Positions 54,995 to 64,000 of a stretch of 64,000 bases of DNA are shown piece by piece. The notes beneath the pieces were generated by a model. It ran no database searches, was not told the origin of the DNA, and saw nothing but the letters and a program-made list of their open reading frames with translations. Location of the stretch: NCBI RefSeq assembly GCF_964204645.1, contig NC_134028.1, positions 20,992,153 to 21,056,152 on the forward strand. Direction: 5' to 3'. The stretch's first letter is position 1. The number at the start of each line of letters is the position of its first letter. The DNA is from Tubulanus polymorphus. Its lineage: Eukaryota; Nemertea; Palaeonemertea; Tubulaniformes; Tubulanidae. A program made the translations under genes and the position numbers.

Positions 54995-55936
54995 TTATTT
55001 CAGCGAATTTCTACAGTGGATTTTCATACAGAAATATTCACGAATTTCTCGCCCCAGTAAAAGATATATATAGAAATTGACCACAAAGTTACAAGCCAAG
55101 AATTGTGTGAATATGTCAAGTAGAAAATCTCTCTGTTCCGGTGAGATATGTAAATATACAATAATAGTATTTGGAAGTGTAAACATTGCAAATGCGAGTG
55201 AAACTGTTACAAGCATTATTGTTGTACGTTTTGATTTTGTAGTTTTCTGATCAGATGAAACCATTTTTGAACCTCTGAATAACTGAAATATTATAAAAGA
55301 ATTTGATGTTATGATCAAAGTTAACGGTAAAATGTTAAAGTGGATGACGAATATGTAGAAAACTTTTATTTGATCAATCAACCGGAAGAAGCATCCGAAA
55401 AACTGGTCGGTAAATTGTATCGACAAAGCAGGGCTGAGATATTGAATCAGCGCATTCACTGCCGTAATTATCAATATAGCAAATCTAGCGAATCTCGGTG
55501 TACATATCAAACGAGATGTGAACGGGAAGAGTACAACTGCCGCACGTTCTAGAGTTATCGCTACAATGAACCACGAACTGCTGTTGCTCGCGAGTATCAT
55601 TACAGATTCATAGATTTGACAACTGATCAGTGAGCTCATGATGAATATAGGACCATTAACGTGCAAGAGAACGAATTGTAAAACAGGCATCAGCGTATAG
55701 TTGATACAGTATATAGAATCACTAAGGGACAAAACGATAAGATAGTTAGCGTATGATAAACTTCGGAATCTAGGACTTAACATTATCAGGAAAGTAGCTG
55801 AATTTCCGAAGGCTCCAAACAGGAACACGATATGTAGAATTATCAGTGATACAGTACGGTAGATTCCAGCCTTGTTCACCAAGGACATAAGGACGATGTA
55901 ACTGTTGTATGGTCGACCGATTTTAGTTGAATTCAT
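54995..55936 (-). CDS. Class A (rhodopsin-like) GPCR, intronless (313 aa)
   Basis: Single open frame from ATG at 55936 to stop at 54995, with seven hydrophobic segments. TM1 has GNSATFLIML; TM2 LIVLSLSDSIYCINY (the conserved Asp); TM3 ends LERAAVVLFPF, an ERA variant of the DRY motif. A cysteine before TM3 (ISCQIYES) and one in loop 2 (FFGCFF) could form the usual disulfide. TM6 ends FAMFTLPNTII, keeping the proline but not the CW; TM7 reads CNFVVNFYIYLLLGREIREYF, in place of NPxxY, followed by a helix-8-like segment. No signal peptide; the N-terminus is short, with no obvious glycosylation motif. The pattern fits invertebrate peptide-type orphan receptors (FMRFamide-like or related), but the ligand cannot be inferred. 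Plasma membrane. Confidence 0.8.
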   Translation of the reverse strand: MNSTKIGRPYNSYIVLMSLVNKAGIYRTVSLIILHIVFLFGAFGNSATFLIMLSPRFRSLSYANYLIVLSLSDSIYCINYTLMPVLQFVLLHVNGPIFIMSSLISCQIYESVMILASNSSSWFIVAITLERAAVVLFPFTSRLICTPRFARFAILIITAVNALIQYLSPALSIQFTDQFFGCFFRLIDQIKVFYIFVIHFNILPLTLIITSNSFIIFQLFRGSKMVSSDQKTTKSKRTTIMLVTVSLAFAMFTLPNTIIVYLHISPEQRDFLLDIFTQFLACNFVVNFYIYLLLGREIREYFCMKIHCRNSLK

Positions 55937-57963
55937 GATTCAGAATAGATAACTGATGAACGCATGAATTGAATGTATGAATAGACTGACGCAAAATAAA
56001 TTAAAGCCTTATTGTGTTGTTATTCATTGAAATTCACAGTTTATTGCTCGTATCAAATCGAAAATCAATTCTTAATACAATTTACTCAGATTTTGTGAAA
56101 GTTTCTTACATTGTGTAAAGTGTTGTATTCTCTAAAATACAAATGTTTCTAAATTAAATCATAAATATTCGTTGTATAAGAATTCATTGTAAACGGTGAA
56201 ATATCTTGTAGCAAAACCTGTGAACTGGTTGGAAATTGTTAGCGCACGTTCTAGGCTAGGTTAAAACAATATCACAATTCCCATCTATGAGTAGGACACT
56301 GTCACACCTGACTCGCGGTGCCGGAGGTTCCGAGTACGAACCCAGTGAACCCATCCATGATACTTTTGAAAGTAAAGAAAACACGCAAATACGTTTGGAA
56401 AAGGATGGGAATACAGATAAACCTAACGGAAGATGTTCAGGCTGTATTGTGAAGTTTTAAAACTACCTGTGTTAATAGGTACAGCAGCAGGAATTGGGTA
56501 CATGGTCGGAGCTCCGTTTAGACGGTACCAGGAGCCCGTAAGATAGAACGAAGTAAACTTCCAGTTATCATAAAACACATCGTACTAATGAACGTTTTGG
56601 CATTAAGCGGTCTCTAAAAAACCTCCATATTGGATGGTTTCAATTCTTAGGATTTTGTATTTTCAGGTTGGATATATGACGCGAGCGGCCACATTTCTTC
56701 ATTTGAACTTTTTTTGCTATCAAACTACACTATGTAAAACCTCATTTCATGACACTCACTTGCCAATGTTTGATTGAATTGGCGACAGTTTTAGTAGCGA
56801 TCAGTGTTCTGACAATGATACCATCCGTTCATTATCGAGTGCAAAATCTGGAGAAATTGGTCGTATTTGATAAGGTTTTCTGTACCGGTATCGCAGAGAT
56901 GGGAAGAGTATAGCCGGACGTGAGAATGTATTTTATTTTGTGTTTATGAGAGAATATTTGCTAGTGGCTGAAAAGGACTTTCAAAGAAATTGTACATTGT
57001 GCCAACTTTTTAAAACTTTTCTGTAACTTTCCATCAGTGTCATTCTTTTTGATGTAATGAATCTTGGGCAATGTTTCATACAATGCGTTATACAAGGTAT
57101 ATTTCTAAGGAAATATACTGCGAGAAATATACTGCGACAGGTGGTTTTGCAGTCATTGCAAAAATAAGATTAAGAGCCTCTAGAGATCCGGTAATGGAGG
57201 GAGAAATCACAAAGAATGTTCAATGAAGAGTAAAAGATCAGAAGTATGAAAATAATAAACGAGGAACGCTGTCGCTGTAACGAATTGTAAATCTTCTTAT
57301 ATAGATTTAAACACTGCCATTTGGCGGCGGGAGGATGTGAATACTATAATAGTGAATAATGTAATAATCTGGATTTAACTGAGGCAGTTTGTGATTTACA
57401 CATCATCGAACACATGTATTTATACTGTTGAGACCTGTACTGTGGGTGAGAAATAAACTAGACGTCTTCGAATACAGTCGTTTTGGCGTTCGTAATCTAC
57501 CAGGGAATAGGCGTTTACAACGTCCCAGTAAATGAAAGTTGGCCTACGTGTAAAACCAATGAACATATACCGTATCATACAAATCGCATCGAACCAGCAT
57601 GAAATTTTCAACATAAACTTGAAAAAAAGAATCAAAAATTGAATGAAGTCACGATGAGAGAAGAGCAAACAGATCTAGTCAAGTGCAACATCGGCTCGTA
57701 ATGTCGTATGAAAAAAAAAGAAATAAATTTGAGATTTAGAAACACTGAGTTAAATAACTAGATCTAATTTATCGCTTTCCAATCTAAATTGTCTAATCGT
57801 AGAATAAGAAAACTTCTTAAGATTATAGACAACCGAATTGCAAAATCGAAAGATAAGACGACTTCGCGCAAAACTACGAAATCTCGGAGCGTAGAAAAAC
57901 TAAAAACTAAACTCAAATGTAAGATGGTTTTGCTTTTGAATAATTTGTTAGATACAAGATAAC
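55937..57963. other. Intergenic upstream of the GPCR
   Basis: Anonymous DNA; probable GPCR promoter and 5' UTR on the minus strand near 55937-56100, without recognisable elements. Small open frames such as 57420-57668 show no coding features. Confidence 0.4.
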
Positions 57964-59724
57964 AATAAACCATTTTACAGTTGCTAGCCGCCATTTTGTT
58001 AGGGTACTTTTGCCCCGTATTGTTGGGTCATTTTTTTCCCTTTTTAAAAAACCCTCCGTGATGTGTATTGTATCATATTTCATCTGCCCATGGATGGATT
58101 TTGACAGTTTCAGCAACATTCAAACCGCATAAATCTCTAGTTTTCAGTTATGTAAAAATCATTTCTCAAATTTACAACAATGCGACATGAGAGCGATATA
58201 AAAATCGGTGGTCAGTTTTTGCCGTGCGCATAGAAATCAAGGGTACTGAAATTTGAAGTTCGTTATTTTCAGAAATAATTTTCTAAAAAATCAAAATATT
58301 GTAGCACTGTGCGCATAAACACCCCCTTTCAGGTGAACTTTGAAATTTTAAGATATCTTTCCTAGTTTTTTTTCCTATGGCACTTTAACTGCAGCGCGTG
58401 TATTGTCATTCCGAGATTCGGCGCTGTTTTCTTTGCGTGTATTTCAGTATATGGGTGTTATTTCTTCATTTTCACTACACTTGTCTCTACGGAAAATGGT
58501 TTTAATTGTTGGTACGAGTATCAGGTTTAAATATCACGTCGTTTATGCAATATAATAGGTCGAAGACATTAGAGATGTTGGGGTTTAAGGGATTTTTCTG
58601 ACCAGTTTTAGCAGCGAGACTGAGCGGCATTTTGATCACGCATTCGAAGTTGCGCGCGGGAAGAGAATATATGGGCCTATATTGAGATGGAAGAAGAAAA
58701 GAAATATATCACTCAAAATCGAGTATGATGACCATTTAAATCAGTAGTCTATCAATAAATTTACATTAAAATCTACTGAAATTAGATGGATGGAGAAGTG
58801 GTCAAAAAGCTGGACAAATGGGGTGGGGCAAATATTCAGCTACTTTCTATGAATACTTTGTATTAAGTACACACAAGATTGATTAGATTGGGAAGAAAAT
58901 ATAGGAAAATGTTTTCTTGTTTTGGTGGTGAAATATCAAGTATCAAGTTCGAATGTCAGACGCACGTGATAAAAAGTAAAAAGTGACATCTACCATCACA
59001 AAAACGCAAGAAGTGTGTGGATTGCATTTACAACAAAAGAGTGATATTTTTGGGTTTTCTTGGGTGCATGTACGTAAGCCTCTGCCTGCCGTAAAAGCGG
59101 CTACCATTACAGCCATTACGAACTAGCGCCGGAGAACGGAATACAGTATTAATGCCGTAATATTTAAACCTGATACTCGTACCAACAATTAAAACCATTT
59201 TCCGTAGAGACAAGTGTAGTGAAAATGAAGAAATAACACCCATATACTGAAATACACGCAAAGAAAACAGCGCCGAATCTCGGAATGACAATACACGCGC
59301 TGCAGTTAAATTGCCATACGAAAAAAACTAGGAAAGATATCTTAAAATTTCAAAGTTCACCTGAAAGGGGGCGTTTATGCGCACAGTGCTTGAAATGTTT
59401 GGATTTTTTAGAAAATTATTTCTGAAAATAACGAAATTTCAGTACCCTGGATTTCTATGCGCACGGCAAAAACTGACCACCGATTTTTATATCGCTCTCA
59501 TGTCGCATTGTTGTAAATTTGAGAAATGATTTTTACATAACTGAAAACTAAAGATTTGTGCGGTTTGAATGTTGCTGAAGTTGTCAAAATCCATCCATGG
59601 GCAGATGAAATATGATACAATACACATCACGGATAGTTTAAAAAAAAACGAAAAAAATGACCCAACAATACGGGACAAAAGTACCCTAACAAAATGGCGG
59701 CTAGCAACTGTAAAATGGTTTATT
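57964..59724. mobile_element. Large inverted repeat, arms ~570 bp, spacer ~620 bp
   Basis: The left arm 57964-58537 and right arm 59157-59724 are reverse complements with only scattered substitutions and small indels. Outer edge AATAAACCATTTTACAGTTG and its complement; inner edge GTATCAGGTTTAAATAT and its complement. The arms encode no recognisable protein; near-identical short frames in the two arms (57913-58119 and 59569-59751) just reflect the duplication. The spacer shows no transposase. It could be a foldback transposon, a non-autonomous DNA element with very long inverted ends, or an inverted duplication. Confidence 0.85.
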
Positions 59725-60201
59725 CATATCAATCTATATATCCAGTATTGAGGTTTTTGTAATCGGGGATCTAAAAATAGCATTATTCGCGGAACGTCGA
59801 TTCAGCAATTAATTTTTCCAAATTAGAAATTCCAAATTAAATTCCATTGAAATTCAAAGTTGATAGGCCTAAATGAAAAATAAGATACGTTGATTTCTAA
59901 ATAAAGATTCGTAATTCTCTTTGCTTGTGTTTGCATTACTGGGAACAATAAAGTATATTTGAACTTGAATAGAGCCCATCAGGTGATGGTTTTGGAAGAC
60001 ACCAGTAGGTTGGGTCATCTTAATATGATATGTTCCTGTGCTGTTGCAAAAAACCGATAATTGGACATATGGTCTATTTCTACCTGCTGTCTGCACCCTC
60101 TGTATACACCAACATTCTTCTAGTAGATCGATTGGATTTTTCACATTTCGTGTGACAGATCCGTGTGAGCATTTTGCAAGTACGTACCACGTTCTTCCTT
60201 A

Positions 60202-60376
60202 GGGTGTACTCTTTTATCAGATCGGAGAATCCGTTTGCCTCCAATTGGTCACGTGACTTTTTGGAGTGTCCAAAACCTCCTTTCTGTCGAGGTGGTGTGA
60301 TTCGGATATTTTGTGTGCAGCCAACCGGAGATTTTGTTTGGAGACTTCGGTTCGGAGGTCATAAAAGAGTACGCCC
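60202..60376. mobile_element. Small TIR element in the secreted-protein paralogue
   Basis: Ends GGGTGTACTCTTTTAT and ATAAAAGAGTACGCCC are inverted repeats of about 16 bp with one mismatch. About 175 bp, no coding capacity. No clear target duplication was found. It falls where the paralogue stops resembling its intact relative. Confidence 0.65.
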
Positions 60377-60829
60377 CAAGAAAAAGATGAGATACACTCG
60401 GTATCGCCCCTACGATATTGGCTTTCTTGAAACATTTTGTCGTCACTTCAGCAAAAGGACATAAAAGTGTTTCTCCGTCATCTTCTTTTGCAGCACTTTC
60501 TTTGCAATCCACAATCTTACGATCATAAGATTTACAACCACTGGTCATGTCAGCGGAAACCAGACCCACCGACAACACCAACACGGCTAATATCACAAGA
60601 ACCTGAATATGAATGGAATTAAATCAGATCATCTTAAACATCGTCTTTCATTAAATCAATTAGATTTTTGAAAGAGTCAACTTGAAGGTTTCAAAATAAC
60701 GAGTTAATTACAGAATGATCAATATCTATTTCTGAATCGTGCCTATGTTCATTTGTTAATACATCGTGTTTATCAGTGCTTAAAGATTAGCTGTAGGATA
60801 TCTGACACGTAACAGTATTCCCTCAACCG

Positions 60830-60944
60830 CACCCTCAAATACCCCTCAGCTGCGCTCTCAAATACCTATCAGCCGCGCTCTCAAATACCCCTCAGCCGCG
60901 CCCTCAAATACCCATCAGCCGCGCTCTCAAATACCCCTCAGCGA
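60830..60944. repeat. 23-bp minisatellite (CTCTCAAATACCCCTCAGCCGCG)
   Basis: Five imperfect units in the long intron of the truncated paralogue. Confidence 0.9.
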
Positions 60945-61599
60945 TGCGTGTCATTGAGAACAGTCTTCATCCTATACAAACTGTGTGTCAGATATGATAA
61001 ATCATACTTCTATCAAAAGTGGCTTTAAAGTTAAGAGAACAATTTCATTGAATAAAGCATAAGCGTTAATGGAATCGGCGTTTGAACTGATATTAGCCCA
61101 CCGCAGTAAAAAACTTTGTTTTTAGATTGGATTAAGATTTCATTCTCCTGACTAATAATGGTATATCTACATGATATTAGGACTTTTGTGCTAAAGCCAC
61201 TCTGAGGCGAGCTCAGAGACACGCTAGGATTTAAACTGAACTCTCTGCGGCGCTGTTTATCCATGGTCGAAAGACTGAAGGAGCCAATGAATGAACATGA
61301 TATATGTATAAATGTTTATGAAATATCAAAAAATACAAAAAGAAACAAATAGATAGAAATCATATCGCGGTGTTGATTTTCATTTACCGATTATAGGTTG
61401 TTAAGATAGTCAGTAATTAATTGATAGTTACGATGATCAGCGAAAAGAAATAACATCGACAATTTCCTGTAATGAAGCATAGATCATCAGTGATATTCAC
61501 TGTTGTGGGACTACAAGCTCCACCAATTGTTATGTCACTGCGTTTCTCTAACAGTTGGTGTGTGACTACTTTCACCAATGTTGTTGACCGGCTGGTTTA

Positions 61600-62117
61600 T
61601 TTGTCCTCAGCTTTCTCCTTTCTCAAGTGAATATAAGTTGAAACTAGTCTTCTTTACGACCACACTACTTCCTTATTTTCTTCTTCTTGGTGTTACATAT
61701 CGTTCTGCTTTATCTCCCCAACTCCCTTAACTTCAAACACCTTAGACTTATATACTATTTGGTACATTCTTTACATTCCTATACCCTGACCTCGCCCGCT
61801 TGTATCCTTACCCTATTTGGTATTATCAATCCTGGCTACTTCCATTCTACTCCCTCCTGTACTACAATAACCATCCCTTAAAAGTCCTTACATATTAATT
61901 ATAGTAACTAAATGCTGTTCTTTCTTTTCAAATAACTCCCTCCTCGTAACCCGAGCCATTTGCATTCAGTGTGCGCATCAGCGCACGATCTAATGTGCGC
62001 TATTGTGCACACGGCACACATAAACACACACACGCACGCTCGCTCGCACGTACGCACGCACGCACGCACGCACGCACACTATCTACTCCTATACAATATG
62101 GAATTGAATTGAATTGA
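61600..62117 (+). repeat. Possible non-LTR retrotransposon 3' end with (GAATT)n tail
   Basis: A C/T-rich, A-rich segment ends in a CACG/CACACA microsatellite (62000-62082), then GGAATTGAATTGAATTGAAC (62098-62117). The short tandem tail is typical of LINE 3' ends. No reverse transcriptase is present, so this is a weak call. Confidence 0.3.
62000..62082. repeat. (CACG/CA)n microsatellite
   Basis: Alternating CACACA and GCACGCAC words within the long intron of the truncated secreted-protein paralogue. Confidence 0.9.
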
Positions 62118-62739
62118 ACATATACACACATAACCCTAATAACTATTCGCCCTATATTACTAAAGCTTTGTATTTCACGACATTTGCTGAACGCCAGAAA
62201 AGAAGATGGAATTTGTAACTTAGTAATTAATGAATTGCGAACAAAAAAGACGATTAATATGAACAGGGAGGGGGACCTGATACCTCCCTAATATGAGCAA
62301 AGACCCGAAAAACGATTTGTGCAATAACCGATTTCAAAGAAATGCGCCTCCGGTAAAGCGGCAGTTTAGTGATGACTCGCATGCCACAGAGAGAAGAATT
62401 TCAATCAAATTACATTTCATTCCGATCCAAAGGAAATGAATGTTCTATTAACACATCTCACGGCACCAATAAATTTCATTACGTCATTCATAAGTTGTCA
62501 AAGTTGCTCGGCTTGTTTCAACAAAGTACGAATACATACCACAAATAACGTCTTGACAGTTCATATAACTTGTGTGAGTCAAGAAAGCACTCTTCGGAAC
62601 TTTTTTGTAGTAAGGAAGCCCGGATCAGCTTCAGTGCCTTAACTAAGTTTTTCTAAAGATTAGCACTAACTAACTTAGGCTAAGCATGACTTGCTACAAG
62701 CCATGGGTAAGGTAAAGTCAAAAAGCGGCTTAAGCTATC

Positions 62740-63015
62740 AGAATGGCAATTGTCTCCGGGTCGAATATGACAATATTCTACGTACGTGTCTTCACTGACC
62801 TACCTTTATATTCATTGTTTCTGCAAATGAAGTGAATCTGCGACAAATTGACAACGTGTTGAAACTGCTTCACGTTCTGAAGCTGAAAGAACCGCGGCTT
62901 TTATTACGTGGAGCAAATCGATTCACTGCGGCACCTGCAGCTCTCAACCTGTCAAAGTCTTACGTAAAAGTGGTAAATCCTTTTTATCGAATTTATGCAA
63001 TTTTCCTGAATTACC
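62740..63015 (-). repeat. Duplicated upstream segment of the secreted-protein gene
   Basis: Clear direct homology with 32285-32585: ATTGTCTCCGGGTCGAATATG, exon 1, CACxTTCTGAAGCTGAAAGAA, CTTTTATTACGTGGAGCAAA and ATGCAATTTTCCTGAATTACC occur in the same order. With 63540-63675 versus 33000-33120, it shows that the duplication covered at least ~1.5 kb. Confidence 0.75.
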
Positions 63016-64000
63016 ATAGAAAATATCTCATTAGTTCATTTTAAATTAACTTTGAACTGGATTCTTAATCCATATCAGGACCAACATGAAAAAAACTCAT
63101 TCTTCTTATCAGATTTGGATAATAGTTCTCATAAATGATTGATTCATTAAGAGAAAATTTCATTCAGATTTAATTGAAATGTAGAAGGAAATTGAACCTG
63201 GACGACCAACTATCTACTAACGAACCTGGCGGATCCTCACCTGCCATACACCAGAAATCAAACCCGGAAGTAGCTCCACAGCGACCTTGGCATTTGACAT
63301 AGGCATTGGCATTGGGGACGACCAATAGTCGACATTTTGAATGTCCCAAGTTCTGCATTGGGACCATCACATCATTATTGTTCAAATGTAAAATTGCAAT
63401 GATCGAGTTGAAAAGGACTTGAGTCAAAATGTTCCGGTTTCGTAGACGGAGCTTTAACACAGGGGCCAACTCATTTATCAATTGAGATTAAAAGTTCATA
63501 ATATTCTATGAAAGAAGCCCCTCAATATTTTGCTGTAAATCATCATTGCCCTATACGCAGTATTACGCGGCTGTAGCTGCAGGTGTTTTTGAAACGTCGA
63601 TATTTCATCAGAAAACTTTTATGCGAATGAACGACACTACGATGGATGACGTGGCGTTTAGAACAACCATGTAATGTAATTCATAGAGATATTGAATCAT
63701 ACATAATGTTGAGACATATATAACCGATTGTACCTAGTGTTTCAGGCACCTATAATTAATTCACTAAATCTATCATGTTCCGTGTATTGTAATTGATGAT
63801 CATTAACCCTTTTAAGTTCAAGTTTTTACACTGCGACTATCCTAGAAATTCAATTAAATTATTTTTAGCAATTGTTGCGCTTTTCGACAACACATATTTT
63901 AAGCCATATAATACACGTATTTCAAGAACTATCAGTCCTATAGCAGTATAATAAAAGTTTGCAAACAATATAATGACATTTCATATGATACCAGGTTTGA
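63016..64000. other. Region upstream of the truncated paralogue
   Basis: No gene seen. Bases 63540-63675 match 33000-33120 (shared GCTGCAGGTGTTTTTGAAAC and GATGACGTGGCGTTTAGAA). The minus frame at 63170-63481 has no recognisable features. Confidence 0.45.

Larger units (their letters stand above)
60249..62815 (-). pseudogene. Truncated paralogue of the secreted 8-cysteine protein
   Basis: Exon 1 (62815-62804, ATG AAT ATA AAG, donor GTAGGT) and exon 2 (from 60602, acceptor TATTCAG) mirror the intact gene at 31535-32372. The product keeps a signal peptide (VLVILAVLVLSVGLVSA) and the first four cysteines with identical spacing. After TTKCFKKAN it diverges: the open frame runs through the TIR element at 60202-60376 to a stop at 60249, losing the other cysteines. 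The upstream flank, including the TATA-like block at 62898-62915, is still clearly homologous. Either a pseudogene or a gene with a new C-terminus. A GTAGGG sequence just after the break could act as a donor to an exon I cannot see. Confidence 0.6.

Noticed and set aside
57764-58119. Small genes in the arms of the large inverted repeat
   Set aside because: The same peptides appear in both arms by duplication; no conserved domain or start context.
59869-60144. 91-aa minus-strand frame
   Set aside because: Looks like repeat-derived sequence; no family resemblance.
60249-60596. Complete 115-aa secreted protein as a simple ORF
   Set aside because: Exon 2 alone needs a GTG start, and its C-terminal half is read through a TIR element; the split start and truncated-paralogue model explains it better.
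1-64000. CRISPR arrays, rRNA operons, prokaryotic operons or phage
   Set aside because: Genes have GT-AG introns and animal orthologues; no direct-repeat/spacer array or rRNA sequence was seen.

Overview
This is a eukaryotic (metazoan) genomic window: AT-rich, with intron-split genes, GT-AG introns of about 0.1-6 kb and abundant miniature transposons. Gene content and gene structure suggest an invertebrate, most likely a spiralian (mollusc, nemertean, annelid or brachiopod grade). That placement is inference, because nothing in the window fixes the species.

Layout. (1) 1656-5592, minus strand: the first four coding exons of TAF5L (SAGA/PCAF-complex subunit); its WD40 half lies beyond the left edge. 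(2) 7946-20491, plus: a complete ten-exon Na+/Ca2+ exchanger (SLC8/NCX, 820 aa) with both alpha repeats and two Calx-beta domains, head-to-head with TAF5L. (3) 22050-25700: an accessory stretch with degenerate tandem repeats, a 449-bp foldback element and, at 24756-25435, a compact LTR-internal-LTR-internal-LTR array. Each 140-bp LTR of that array carries a tRNA-like sequence with Pol III A and B boxes. (4) 25905-29894, plus: complete seven-exon GHITM/TMBIM5 (331 aa). (5) 31535-32372, minus: a two-exon gene for a small secreted 8-cysteine protein. (6) 36297-46757, plus: casein kinase 1 delta/epsilon in nine coding exons (479 aa), with a possible cassette exon and alternative terminus. (7) 46758-54994: mostly 3' UTR and repeat-rich intergenic DNA, with one weak two-exon candidate on the minus strand at 50843-51511. 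(8) 54995-55936, minus: an intronless class A GPCR. (9) 57964-59724: a 1.76-kb inverted repeat with arms of about 570 bp. (10) 60249-62815, minus: a second copy of the secreted-protein gene, duplicated with its upstream region, whose 3' half is replaced by a small inverted-repeat element.

The genes do not form a pathway. TAF5L, NCX, GHITM and CK1 are conserved housekeeping or signalling genes; the small secreted proteins and the GPCR look lineage-variable. The mobile-element record is unusually readable. It includes an LTR miniature with an embedded tRNA promoter and a tRNA-Pro primer site, a TTAA-flanked element nested in another repeat whose empty sites are also in the window, and several repeats with a hammerhead-like CTGATGA...GAA core.

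All exon boundaries were read by eye from splice consensus, phase continuity and remembered family similarity. No search was run.
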